Assembly: GCA_943787605.1 (NCBI GenBank)
Contig: CALSNB010000001.1
Coordinates: forward strand, 1,488,001 to 1,552,000
Direction: 5' to 3'
Origin: GCA-2697345 sp002697345
Lineage (GTDB): Bacteria > Pseudomonadota > Alphaproteobacteria > Rhodobacterales > Rhodobacteraceae
Length of the DNA: 64,000 bases
The notes beneath the pieces were generated by a model. The model did not search any database and was not told where the DNA came from. It was given only the letters and a program-made list of their open reading frames with translations. Shown piece by piece: positions 35,203 through 43,560 of the stretch (its first letter is position 1; every line of letters begins with the position of its first letter). A program made the position numbers and the translations under genes.

Positions 35203-37071
35203 TCAAGAGGCTTTCTTTGTTCTAAGATTAGCAAGAATTAACGTGAGTGCAGCTGGTGTTATACCATCTACCCTTGACGCTTGTCCTATATTTTCTGGCC
35301 GGGAAATTGAAAGCTTTTGGGTCAACTCATTAGACAGCCCGGATATATTATAATAATCAAAATCTAAAGGAAGAACCACACTCTCGTCCCGTTTTAGAAG
35401 TTCCGCATCACGCAGCTGTCTACCAACGTAATTTGAATATAAAGCATCGCGCTCGACCTGCTCTTTACATTCATGGCTAATGTCAGAAAGCTCGGGCAAT
35501 GCTCTCAAAAAATAATCTACTTTTACGTTTGGAAACGCCAATAGTTCCATCATAGTTCGACGTTTGCCGTCTTTTTTAACCTTTATATTATATTTACTTG
35601 CCTCTTGTGGGCTTAAATGGTGTTTGCTTAACAATCTCTTAGCAATGCTTAGCGATTCCATCTTCTCCATAAACACTTTTTTCCTAACCTCTCCAACGCA
35701 CCCTAATTTAAGTCCATATTCAGTCAAACGTTGATCAGCATTGTCTGCACGCAGTGAAAGCCTAAACTCCGCCCTAGATGTAAACATTCTATAGGGCTCT
35801 TCTACCCCGCGTGTTACTAAATCATCTATCATTACTCCAATGTAAGAGCTTGAACGCGTAAACTCAACCAAACCAAGGTTGCGAACTTTGTTAGCTGCGC
35901 TGAGACCAGCCACCAAACCCTGGGCTGCCGCCTCTTCATATCCTGTAGTCCCATTAATCTGGCCCGCCAGATACAGACCCTTAATATTTTTTAGCTCCAA
36001 ACTCTTAGTTAAAGCGCGTGGGTCAACGTAATCGTACTCAATCGCATACCCCGGTTGTATTATACGTGCTTCCTCAAGCCCAACTATTGACCTTACATAC
36101 ATATCTTGAACGTCTGCAGGCAGAGACGTAGAAATTCCATTTGGGTATACTGTATGATCATTTAAACCTTCTGGTTCAAGAAAAATTTGATGTTCGTTTT
36201 TATCGGGGAACCGCACAACTTTATCCTCAATTGATGGGCAGTATCGAGGACCGGTACTATCAATTTTTCCACCATAAATTGCTGATTTATCTAGATTTTC
36301 TCTAATTATATCATGCGTTTTATTATTTGTGTGTGTTAACCCACAAGAAACCTGCCTAATAGACGGTTGCTTTGATAAGAAGGAAAACATGGTGGGGTCG
36401 TTATCCCCAGGTTGCGATTCTAAAGCTGACCAATTTATGGTTCGACCATCTAATCGGGGCGGTGTTCCCGTTTTAAGGCGACCAAGTGGAAGTTGAAAAG
36501 TTTCCATGCGCTCTGCAAGTGTAATAGAGGGCTCGTCACCAAACCGACCCCCAGAAGTCTTTTGTTCACCGACATGCATAACACCTCTCAGAAAAGTGCC
36601 AGTTGTCAAAATAACAGCTTTACTCTTAATTATAGATTCATCTTTTAGTTTAACTCCAAGAACCGTATCCTTACTCACATAGAAGTCAGAAACTTCGCCC
36701 TCTAAAACCGAAAGGTTTTCTTGACGGTTAAGAAGTTTTTGAACACTAAGTCGATAAACGTTTCGGTCAGCTTGTGCCCTAGGGCCCTGAACTGCTGGTC
36801 CCTTGCCTCTATTTAGAAGACGAAACTGTATTCCTGCTTGATCTGCAGCAAGGCCCATTATTCCGTCCATAGAATCAATTTCTCTAACTAAGTGTCCTTT
36901 TCCAAGGCCACCTATGGCAGGATTACAAGACATGACACCGATAGTCTCTACCTTATGGGTAATTAAGAGGACCTGAACTCCCATGCGGGCTGCAGCATGC
37001 GCTGCTTCCGCTCCCGCGTGACCACCACCAACAACTATTACATCAAACTGATCTTGTTTCACGTGAAACAT
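35203..37071 (-). CDS. mnmG: tRNA uridine-5-carboxymethylaminomethyl modification enzyme MnmG (GidA)
   Basis: FAD-dependent partner of MnmE in making the cmnm5 modification at tRNA wobble U34. The 622-residue protein has the dinucleotide motif GGGHAGAEAAHAAARMG, the MSCNPAIGGLGKGHLVREID signature, the GTTGYEEAAAQGLVAG segment and a C-terminal helical MnmE/tRNA-binding domain. Translation begins MFHVKQ, which is encoded by a parS site lying across the start codon. It lies 4 bases downstream of mnmE, in the order mnmE-mnmG-rsmG-parA-parB. Confidence 0.98.
   Translation of the reverse strand: MFHVKQDQFDVIVVGGGHAGAEAAHAAARMGVQVLLITHKVETIGVMSCNPAIGGLGKGHLVREIDSMDGIMGLAADQAGIQFRLLNRGKGPAVQGPRAQADRNVYRLSVQKLLNRQENLSVLEGEVSDFYVSKDTVLGVKLKDESIIKSKAVILTTGTFLRGVMHVGEQKTSGGRFGDEPSITLAERMETFQLPLGRLKTGTPPRLDGRTINWSALESQPGDNDPTMFSFLSKQPSIRQVSCGLTHTNNKTHDIIRENLDKSAIYGGKIDSTGPRYCPSIEDKVVRFPDKNEHQIFLEPEGLNDHTVYPNGISTSLPADVQDMYVRSIVGLEEARIIQPGYAIEYDYVDPRALTKSLELKNIKGLYLAGQINGTTGYEEAAAQGLVAGLSAANKVRNLGLVEFTRSSSYIGVMIDDLVTRGVEEPYRMFTSRAEFRLSLRADNADQRLTEYGLKLGCVGEVRKKVFMEKMESLSIAKRLLSKHHLSPQEASKYNIKVKKDGKRRTMMELLAFPNVKVDYFLRALPELSDISHECKEQVERDALYSNYVGRQLRDAELLKRDESVVLPLDFDYYNISGLSNELTQKLSISRPENIGQASRVDGITPAALTLILANLRTKKAS
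37055..37070. promoter_or_regulatory. parS: parS site 2 (overlapping the mnmG start codon)
   Basis: A second perfect TGTTTCACGTGAAACA. It overlaps the ATG and codons 2-6 of mnmG and lies about 3.1 kb from the oriC candidate. ParB loading here could also affect mnmG translation start or transcription; that is inference. Confidence 0.97.
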
Positions 37072-37075
37072 TCTC

Positions 37076-38356
37076 CTATTTTCCTATACAAAAATTTGCA
37101 AAGATTTCATCTAATAGATCTTCTACACCTACACTGCCCACCATAGTTTCTAAGGCTATAATACCAGACCGCAACTCTTCTGCAGCAATCTCGGAACGAA
37201 CCACATCTCTTTTTAACTCGTTTTTACAGTTTTTCAAAGCATCAACAGATGCTATCATTGCTCTTCTATGTCTTTCATTGGTTGCTATTCCAGCCCCCAA
37301 GGCCAGCTTTGATAGTTTTTCTGACACTAAATCAATTAGTTCTGGTACTCCATAACCAGTTAACCCTGAAACACCTTGTCCAGAAAGATCGCCCTTTGAA
37401 GCAATTTCTATATCTAACTCTTGTTTTACAATAAACTCTTTAAGGGTTTTTTCTCCAGTTAAAAAGATTCGTAAATCCGCTGTTTCGGCTCGATCGCGCG
37501 CTCTCTTAATCCCAAGAATCTCGACTTCATTTTTTGTTTCTCTTAGGCCTGCAGTATCCAAAAATGTAACTGGTAATCCATTTAAATCCATACGGACCTC
37601 AATTACATCCCGTGTAGTTCCTGCCACCTTTGAAGTTATAGCTGCTTCTCGACCAGCTAAAGCATTAATGAGCGTTGATTTTCCAACGTTTGGAGCTCCT
37701 ATAATTGCTACCTCAAAGCCTGACCTGACTCTTTCTGAAAGTTTAGTGGAATCAATCTCTTTTTCTAACTCAATAATTGTTTTTGTGACCAGACCCAGCA
37801 CTCTTCCAATAAGTCCTGTCGGTATATCTTCTTCTGAAAAATCTATTGTAACCTCAATAAGAGACCCAGCCTCTATTAGGTAAGTCCTCCACTCTTTTAC
37901 TTTTTTTCCAATTGACCCATCAAAAACCCTTAATGCTTGCTTCCTCTGTGCCTCCGTTTCCGCATTAATGAGATCTGCTAAACCCTCTATCTGTGCAATA
38001 TCTAAACGGTTGTTCTCTAGCGCTCGGCGGGTAAACTCACCTGGCTTCGCTTCCCTATGGTTAGGATGTAAAACAAGTTCGCTCAATAATTTACTTATAA
38101 CTGCTATACTACCATGCAAATGGTACTCAACAACAGTCTCCCCTGTAAAACTTGCTCCTGATTCAAAAAACAAAATTAACGCTCTATCAATTAATTCACC
38201 GTTTTGATCTTTAAGTCCTTTTAATACTGGCTGACCTGTACATGGTTTAAACCCAGCTATCTTGTTACAAGAATCTACCGCTGCGTTACCCGAGACACGA
38301 ATAACAGATATGCCTGCCTTACCGTAAGCTGTTGATAGCGAAAAAATTGTATCCAT
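37076..38356 (-). CDS. mnmE: tRNA modification GTPase MnmE (TrmE)
   Basis: GTPase that works with MnmG on tRNA wobble uridines. The 426-residue product has an N-terminal formyl-THF-binding domain, a helical domain interrupted by a G domain with G1 GAPNVGKSTL, G2 TTRD and G3 DTAGLRET, and the canonical C-terminal CIGK. It is slightly short for the family, from a compact helical part. It is 23 bases downstream of rho in the leftward origin-flanking unit. Confidence 0.97.
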   Translation of the reverse strand: MDTIFSLSTAYGKAGISVIRVSGNAAVDSCNKIAGFKPCTGQPVLKGLKDQNGELIDRALILFFESGASFTGETVVEYHLHGSIAVISKLLSELVLHPNHREAKPGEFTRRALENNRLDIAQIEGLADLINAETEAQRKQALRVFDGSIGKKVKEWRTYLIEAGSLIEVTIDFSEEDIPTGLIGRVLGLVTKTIIELEKEIDSTKLSERVRSGFEVAIIGAPNVGKSTLINALAGREAAITSKVAGTTRDVIEVRMDLNGLPVTFLDTAGLRETKNEVEILGIKRARDRAETADLRIFLTGEKTLKEFIVKQELDIEIASKGDLSGQGVSGLTGYGVPELIDLVSEKLSKLALGAGIATNERHRRAMIASVDALKNCKNELKRDVVRSEIAAEELRSGIIALETMVGSVGVEDLLDEIFANFCIGK

Positions 38357-38379
38357 AAAACTATAAGTAATTGATTTTA

Positions 38380-39651
38380 TTACGTATTCATTGAGTCAAA
38401 AAATTCAGCGTTGTTCTTTGTTTGTTTTAGTTTTCCTATTAAAAACTCTATCGCATCTGTAGTACCCATCGGGTTTAAAATTCTTCTAAGAACAAATGTT
38501 TTTTGTAAATCAGCTTTACTTACTAGTAGCTCTTCTTTTCTGGTGCCAGACTTTAATATATCCATAGATGGATACACACGCTTATCAGCAACTTTTCTAT
38601 CTAAAACTATTTCAGAGTTCCCTGTTCCCTTAAACTCTTCAAAAATAACCTCGTCCATTCTAGAGCCAGTATCTATTAGTGCTGTAGCAATTATAGTAAG
38701 GGATCCCCCTTCTTCAATATTTCGAGCAGCACCAAAAAACCTTTTTGGTCTTTGCAAGGCATTTGCGTCTACGCCACCGGTTAACACCTTTCCTGATGAT
38801 GGAACAACAGTGTTAAAAGCCCTTCCTAGGCGGGTTATTGAATCTAAAAGTATAACAACGTCTCTTTTATGTTCTACAAGTCTTTTAGCTTTTTCTATAA
38901 CCATTTCTGATACGCCGACGTGTCTTGTAGCCGGTTCGTCAAAAGTAGAGCTTACAACCTCTCCTTTTACAGATCTCTGCATATCCGTAACTTCCTCTGG
39001 CCTTTCGTCTACCAGTAAAACTATTAAAAAACACTCTGGGTGATTTTTTTCAATTGAATTCGCTATGTTTTGAAGTAAAACTGTTTTACCAGTTCTAGGA
39101 GGCGCAACTATTAAGCACCTTTGGCCTTTCCCTATGGGGGCTACTAAGTCTATAATTCTAGCAGACCGATCCTTAATAGTGGGGTCTTCAACTTCCATTG
39201 TTAAACGTTCATCCGGATATAGGGGTGTTAAGTTATCAAAACTAACTTTGTGTCGCGATTTCTCTGGCTCTTCAAAATTGATTCTTGTTACCTCTGTTAC
39301 AGTAAAATACTTTTCGTTTTCGACAGGGGAACACATAACCCCTTCAACGGTATCACCGGTTCTCAGCGAGAAGTTCCTGATCATATCAGGTGATAAATAA
39401 ATATCGTCTGGGCCCGGTAAATAATTCGCTTCTGGAGACCTTAAAAACCCAAAACCATCTTGTAGTACTTCTAGTACTCCATCCCCTGAAATAACCCACC
39501 CATCTTCTGCTCTCTCTTTTAAGATAGAGAACATTAAATCCCCTTTTCTCATTGTAGACGCATTTTCTATTTCTAAATCTTTTGCCATACTGACTAGATC
39601 AGCAGGGGTGTGTTTTTTTAGCTCAACAAGGTTAAGACTGTTTTCAGCCAT
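38380..39651 (-). CDS. rho: Transcription termination factor Rho
   Basis: Hexameric RNA-dependent ATPase that ends transcription. The 423-residue protein has the N-terminal RNA-binding cold-shock-like domain (GDGVLEVLQDGFGFLRSPEANY), Walker A APPRTGKTVLLQNIA, Walker B VILLDSITRLGRA and the Q/R-loop region near KRFFGAARN. The gene is adjacent to mnmE and hemJ, as in many alphaproteobacteria. Confidence 0.98.
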   Translation of the reverse strand: MAENSLNLVELKKHTPADLVSMAKDLEIENASTMRKGDLMFSILKERAEDGWVISGDGVLEVLQDGFGFLRSPEANYLPGPDDIYLSPDMIRNFSLRTGDTVEGVMCSPVENEKYFTVTEVTRINFEEPEKSRHKVSFDNLTPLYPDERLTMEVEDPTIKDRSARIIDLVAPIGKGQRCLIVAPPRTGKTVLLQNIANSIEKNHPECFLIVLLVDERPEEVTDMQRSVKGEVVSSTFDEPATRHVGVSEMVIEKAKRLVEHKRDVVILLDSITRLGRAFNTVVPSSGKVLTGGVDANALQRPKRFFGAARNIEEGGSLTIIATALIDTGSRMDEVIFEEFKGTGNSEIVLDRKVADKRVYPSMDILKSGTRKEELLVSKADLQKTFVLRRILNPMGTTDAIEFLIGKLKQTKNNAEFFDSMNT

Positions 39652-39748
39652 AGCGTTTATCCTCTTTTGAATTTTATTTTGAAAATATACTAGCCGGACG
39701 GCAGTAAGTTTTGTCTTACTTCTATTCTAATACTAAGTCAATTTTTCT

Positions 39749-40201
39749 TTAAAACGGCTTTATAATAACACTCAAAACTATTACTATTAATAAAACTGTT
39801 GGAACTTCATTCAAGAACCTAAAATACCTTCCAGACTTAACATTATTAAAACTAAGAAAATTCTTGTAAGTAATATTTAGATAACAATGATAATAGGTAA
39901 GCATTACTAAAGATATTAATTTAATCCAAGGCCAATATAAATTCCAATCTATTACACCAGGAGTAAAAACTAATAAAATACCAAACGTCCATGAAAAAAC
40001 TAATGCTGGTCTCATTATATAACGTAATAGATTCATTTCCATAGTTAAAAATGTATTATATTGACCAGATTTTATATCTGAAGTCTCAACATGATAAACA
40101 AATAGTCTTGGTAAGTAAAAAAGACCGACCATCCAACAAATAACAGATATAATGTGAGCGGCTTTAATCCATAAATAATATTCTATTAAAATGGTGCTCA
40201 T
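39749..40201 (-). CDS. hemJ: Protoporphyrinogen oxidase HemJ
   Basis: Heme-containing integral membrane enzyme that oxidises protoporphyrinogen IX to protoporphyrin IX. In 150 residues it shows about four hydrophobic helices and the family motif AHIISVICWMVGLFYLPRLFVYH with conserved histidines, plus a KLISLVMLTYYH segment. It makes the substrate used by HemH, whose gene is near 58 kb. It sits next to the candidate origin, where other alphaproteobacteria often have hemE. Leftward transcription moves away from the origin. Confidence 0.93.
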   Translation of the reverse strand: MSTILIEYYLWIKAAHIISVICWMVGLFYLPRLFVYHVETSDIKSGQYNTFLTMEMNLLRYIMRPALVFSWTFGILLVFTPGVIDWNLYWPWIKLISLVMLTYYHCYLNITYKNFLSFNNVKSGRYFRFLNEVPTVLLIVIVLSVIIKPF

Positions 40202-40275
40202 GATTTTATTGCTTTCCTTCTTAGTACTTCTTTATAAATATATTTATATATAAAGGAAGTAGTAGTTGATGGCGT

Positions 40276-40284
40276 TGTGGATAA
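40276..40284 (-). promoter_or_regulatory. DnaA box 1
   Basis: TGTGGATAA on the plus strand, the exact complement of the high-affinity DnaA box TTATCCACA. It lies 15 bases from box 2, in opposite orientation. Confidence 0.85.
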
Positions 40285-40298
40285 TAAGGATAAAATAT

Positions 40299-40307
40299 TT
40301 ATACACA
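40299..40307 (+). promoter_or_regulatory. DnaA box 2
   Basis: TTATACACA, an exact match to the consensus TTATNCACA, next to the second AT-only tract (40311-40337). Confidence 0.8.
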
Positions 40308-40481
40308 TACTTATTAAATATAAATAAATAAATATAAGCCTATAGGGATAGATTATAATCGCTGAAAAAAATTTATGCAGTGTCTGTTATAAAAAAATAT
40401 GAACAGCTTAAAAAGATTTAATAACAAGAGGATTAATAGGGACAAAAAAGAATAATTAAGAATCGTGTGTAATCACCATTT

Positions 40482-40490
40482 TTATACACA
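40482..40490 (+). promoter_or_regulatory. DnaA box 3
   Basis: TTATACACA, identical to box 2, 34 bases before the maf start codon. It could also autoregulate the divergent genes. Confidence 0.8.
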
Positions 40491-40523
40491 TAAAAAACAT
40501 CACTAATAATACAGGTTATTAAC

Positions 40524-41126
40524 ATGAAAAAAAATATAATATTAGCATCTGGCTCTCATATTAGATCGACACTATTACGAAGTTCTGGTGTAGTTTTCGA
40601 TATAAAAAAACATAAAATAGATGAAGACAAAGAAAAAAAAATATTAATTAGAAATAATATTGAAACAAAAGAAATACCTATGACTCTAGCAAAAAAAAAA
40701 GGAATGTCTGTCTCAAAAATTTATAAAAATTCGTTTATTATAGGTTGCGACCAAGCCCTTGTTGTAAAGAATATAATCTTTTCTAAAGCAAAAAACTCAA
40801 AGGACCTAAAACAACAACTCTTAATGCTTAACGGAAAGAGCCATAAGTTATACTCGTCTTGTGCTGTCTTATATCAAGAAGAAATAGTTTGGTCCCATAC
40901 TGCAGAAATAGTGTTACTTATGAGAGAGTTAAGTCAAAGAGAAATAAGTACCTATGTTGATAAAAACTGGGAAAGTGTAAAAAATAGTGTTGGAGGCTAT
41001 CTTATAGAATCAACTGGTAAGAGATTATTTAAGACTATACATGGAGATTACTTTTCTGCGTTAGGCCTACCTGTAATAGAGTTACTAGATTTTTTGATTT
41101 CCAAAAAGGCTGTAAGTGTCGTGTAA
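40524..41126 (+). CDS. maf: Maf-family nucleotide pyrophosphatase
   Basis: A 200-residue septum-formation-inhibitor (Maf)-like protein that hydrolyses modified or canonical NTPs to monophosphates. LASGSHIRSTLLRSSG is the family's N-terminal phosphate-binding segment (normally SxSPRR, here somewhat diverged) and CDQALVV holds the catalytic Asp. First gene to the right of the origin candidate and followed by coaE. In many alphaproteobacteria an aroE gene lies between maf and coaE; here it is absent. The Lys-rich, AT-rich N-terminus suggests faster divergence. Confidence 0.88.
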   Translation: MKKNIILASGSHIRSTLLRSSGVVFDIKKHKIDEDKEKKILIRNNIETKEIPMTLAKKKGMSVSKIYKNSFIIGCDQALVVKNIIFSKAKNSKDLKQQLLMLNGKSHKLYSSCAVLYQEEIVWSHTAEIVLLMRELSQREISTYVDKNWESVKNSVGGYLIESTGKRLFKTIHGDYFSALGLPVIELLDFLISKKAVSVV

Positions 41127-41150
41127 AAAATAAGAAAGCTTTTTAAACTC

Positions 41151-41747
41151 ATGGGAAAATTAATAAAAATAGGTCTAACAGGCTGTATAGGTATGGGGAA
41201 AAGTACAACTTTAAAAATGTTTGAAGACGAGGGTGTCTTAACATGGAGTGCAGACGAAGCTGTTAGTCGATTATACGCGAAAGATGGGAAAGCTGTTTTA
41301 AAGGTCCAAGCTCTAACACCCGAGAGCGTTGTTAATAATTCTGTCTCGAGAGAAAATTTGAGAGAACAAGTAAAAAACAGGCCAGAAATTTTATTATCTT
41401 TAGAATTAATAGTTAACCCTCTTATTAAAACTGATAGGGAAAATTTCCTTCGTTCTAATAGTCAAAAGAAAGCAGTAGTCTTAGATTTACCACTATTGTT
41501 TGAGAACAAAATGGAATTAGAATTTGATATAATTGTAGTTGTAAGCGCTCCGGCGAGGGTGCAAAAAGAAAGGGTCCTTAGTCGTAACACTATGGATATT
41601 AAATTATTAAATATAATAAAGTCTAAACAAATATCTGATGAAGAAAAAAAATCTAGAGCAGATTTTGTTTTTGAAACAACATCAATCGAAAGAACAAAAA
41701 AAGATGTTAAGGAATTTTTAAAAGAAGTAGGTATTAGTAATGCGTGA
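41151..41747 (+). CDS. coaE: Dephospho-CoA kinase
   Basis: Final step of coenzyme A synthesis: phosphorylation of the ribose 3'-hydroxyl of dephospho-CoA. The 198-residue product has the P-loop GCIGMGKSTT near residue 10, a TWSADEAVSRLY segment and VLDLPLLFE, all characteristic. It overlaps dnaQ by 8 bases, so the two are coupled. Confidence 0.95.
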   Translation: MGKLIKIGLTGCIGMGKSTTLKMFEDEGVLTWSADEAVSRLYAKDGKAVLKVQALTPESVVNNSVSRENLREQVKNRPEILLSLELIVNPLIKTDRENFLRSNSQKKAVVLDLPLLFENKMELEFDIIVVVSAPARVQKERVLSRNTMDIKLLNIIKSKQISDEEKKSRADFVFETTSIERTKKDVKEFLKEVGISNA

Positions 41748-42435
41748 AATTGTAATGGACACGGAAACTACCGGACTCGATCCCTACCAGGGTCATAAAA
41801 TAGTAGAAATTGGAGCAATCGAGTTATTAAACCATATTCCGACAGGGAGAACTTTTCATAAATACTTAAACCCAAGAAGGGTAATGCCAAAAGAGGCTTT
41901 TGATGTTCATGGACTAGATAATGAATTTTTAAAAGGAAAGCCAGTATTTAAAGATATTGCTGAAATGTTTTTAGAGTTTATAGAAGATTCCACCTTGGTA
42001 ATACACAACGCAAATTTTGATATTAAGTTCTTAAATCATGAGTTAGAATCTATAGGCTTCAAAGCGTTAAAAAAAGAAAGAGTTCTTGACACATTAGCGT
42101 TAGCAAGAAAAAAATTTCCAGGGTCTCCAGCATCTCTTGATGCTTTATCTAGGCGTTTTAAAGTTGACCTTTCTAAACGAGAAAAGCACGGTGCGCTTTT
42201 AGACAGTGAAATTCTTGCCGTGGTCTATTTAGAATTAATAGGTGGGAGGCAACCTGACTTGATTTTAACTTCAGAGGGTGAGAGGTCTTCTAATATAAAG
42301 CCAATAGAAAATCTAACACCACTAAGTAGAGAAAACCCCTTACCGGAACGTATTACACTTTCTGAAACTGAAGCACATAAAACCTTCTTAAAAAGCTTTT
42401 CTAACGAAGCATTATGGAATAAATTGTCTAGTTAA
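41740..42435 (+). CDS. dnaQ: DNA polymerase III epsilon subunit (proofreading exonuclease)
   Basis: The 3'-5' exonuclease of the replicative polymerase. In 231 residues it shows ExoI MDTETTGLDP, ExoII HNANFDIKFLNHEL and ExoIII HGALLDSEILA with the metal-binding acidic residues and the catalytic His. The C-terminal part binds the alpha subunit. It is coupled to coaE and its end overlaps convergent secB by 8 bases. The coaE-dnaQ-secB order is typical near alphaproteobacterial origins. Confidence 0.97.
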   Translation: MREIVMDTETTGLDPYQGHKIVEIGAIELLNHIPTGRTFHKYLNPRRVMPKEAFDVHGLDNEFLKGKPVFKDIAEMFLEFIEDSTLVIHNANFDIKFLNHELESIGFKALKKERVLDTLALARKKFPGSPASLDALSRRFKVDLSKREKHGALLDSEILAVVYLELIGGRQPDLILTSEGERSSNIKPIENLTPLSRENPLPERITLSETEAHKTFLKSFSNEALWNKLSS

Positions 42436-42904
42436 TTTTTGAATTTTTTATAGCTTTTCGTTCAACCCCGGCTTGATACATAGATAAAAAATCAATTTGT
42501 TCTAAATTTAAAGGGGGGAAGCCACCGTCTCTTGTTACATCACTTATAATTCTTCTTAAATACGGGAACATAATACGAGGACATTCTACCAACAGGTAGG
42601 GCTGGAGTTGTTCTGAAGCGATATTAGTTATTTCAAATATGCCACCATACTCTAACTCTAAAATAAATATCACCTCTTCAGACTTTGGTATTTTTGAAGA
42701 AACACTTACTTTTATAATAAGATCATAATGATTCTCTGCCTGTCGTTTTTTCCCCTCTAAGCCGATACTTACTTGTATATCTGGCTTTAAGTTTTGATCG
42801 CTTATACCATTTTGTGCCGCAATGTTTTCGAAAGACAAGTCCTTAATAAATTGATTCAACACCTTCATTTTTGGGGAAGTAGTGTTAATGCGTGACCCCA
42901 ACAT
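42428..42904 (-). CDS. secB: Protein-export chaperone SecB
   Basis: A cytoplasmic chaperone that holds preproteins unfolded and delivers them to SecA. The 158-residue protein has the family segments KDLSFENIAAQNG, VSIGLEGKKR, LVECPRIMFPYLRRIISDVTRDGGFPPL and a C-terminal ALYQAG-like sequence (here SMYQAGVER). secA starts at 61733 in this window. Confidence 0.96.
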   Translation of the reverse strand: MLGSRINTTSPKMKVLNQFIKDLSFENIAAQNGISDQNLKPDIQVSIGLEGKKRQAENHYDLIIKVSVSSKIPKSEEVIFILELEYGGIFEITNIASEQLQPYLLVECPRIMFPYLRRIISDVTRDGGFPPLNLEQIDFLSMYQAGVERKAIKNSKIN

Positions 42905-43006
42905 TTTTATTGTTTGTCATTTAGTGCCTCTTCAAAGTCTAACATCTCTCAGTACCATTTAGATTAAAAGGTCTCAAGCTCTGGGGGATAGATTTATTAT
43001 TAGACC

Positions 43007-43453
43007 TTAAGAGCCTTTATCAAGATCAGAGTATTCACCATCAATAATGGTACTTGATTGTGGTGGTGGTTCTTTTTGGCGAACGTCGTGTGAAGAAAAG
43101 GCCTTTAATTTAATCTTTTTTTGAAGCCAAATATAAAGAAAACCCCTAACTTTTGGCACTAATAAGGAGAATCCTATCGCATCAGTAAAAAAACCTGGCG
43201 TTAAAAGTAATAGGCCCGCCACTAAAATCAGGGCCCCATGTGCTAAAGACTCTATTGGGTTTTTAAGTTGAGAAAGATTAGCCTGTATTTCTGATAAAAT
43301 TGCTAACCCCTGGGTTTTTACTAAAAAAGTACCAACAATTGCAGTTAAAACAATAATACCAAGAGTATTCCAAAGACCCAAGATACCACCTAATTTTATA
43401 AAAAGCATAATTTCTATAATCGGTACTATTACGAACAAAAGGAATAACCACAT
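43007..43453 (-). CDS. fxsA: FxsA family membrane protein
   Basis: A small inner-membrane protein; the E. coli homologue suppresses F-plasmid exclusion of phage T7, but the normal role is unknown. The 148 residues include hydrophobic segments at the N-terminus and centre and the family motifs VIVPIIEIMLFIKLG and LLLTPGFFTDAIGF. The C-terminal tail is polar and Pro-rich. It sits between secB and the Tim44-family gene, the usual alphaproteobacterial order. Confidence 0.93.
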   Translation of the reverse strand: MWLFLLFVIVPIIEIMLFIKLGGILGLWNTLGIIVLTAIVGTFLVKTQGLAILSEIQANLSQLKNPIESLAHGALILVAGLLLLTPGFFTDAIGFSLLVPKVRGFLYIWLQKKIKLKAFSSHDVRQKEPPPQSSTIIDGEYSDLDKGS

Positions 43454-43560
43454 ATTTTCATATCCTAGAACGGCGTTTGTAGAGGTGGACTTGTCTTATA
43501 CTAACACATAGATAGGGGTTACATCAGGTTTTATCAATATACGAGTAACAGAGGTTTTTC

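Larger units (their letters stand above)
40202..40523. other. oriC: Candidate chromosomal replication origin (oriC)
   Basis: This 322-base gap separates divergent hemJ and maf and has no credible ORF. It contains three perfect 9-mer DnaA boxes: TGTGGATAA (40276-40284, minus orientation), TTATACACA (40299-40307) and TTATACACA (40482-40490). Two runs made only of A and T (40231-40254 and 40311-40337) could be unwinding elements. Flanking genes switch from leftward to rightward here, and parS sites, parA and parB lie 3-7 kb away. In Caulobacter and Rickettsia the origin lies in the equivalent neighbourhood near hemE. dnaA is not in the window. No clear CtrA site was found. Confidence 0.8.

Noticed and set aside
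38411..39043. 210-codon open frame antisense to rho
   Set aside because: It is Ser/Thr-rich antisense sequence opposite the conserved Rho ATPase domain; no independent signal supports it.
40466..40474. A fourth DnaA box (TGTGTAATC)
   Set aside because: It has three mismatches to the consensus.
40380..40523. CtrA-binding sites in the origin spacer
   Set aside because: TTAA pairs occur, but none with the 7-base spacing of TTAA-N7-TTAA; the nearest pair is 11 bases apart.
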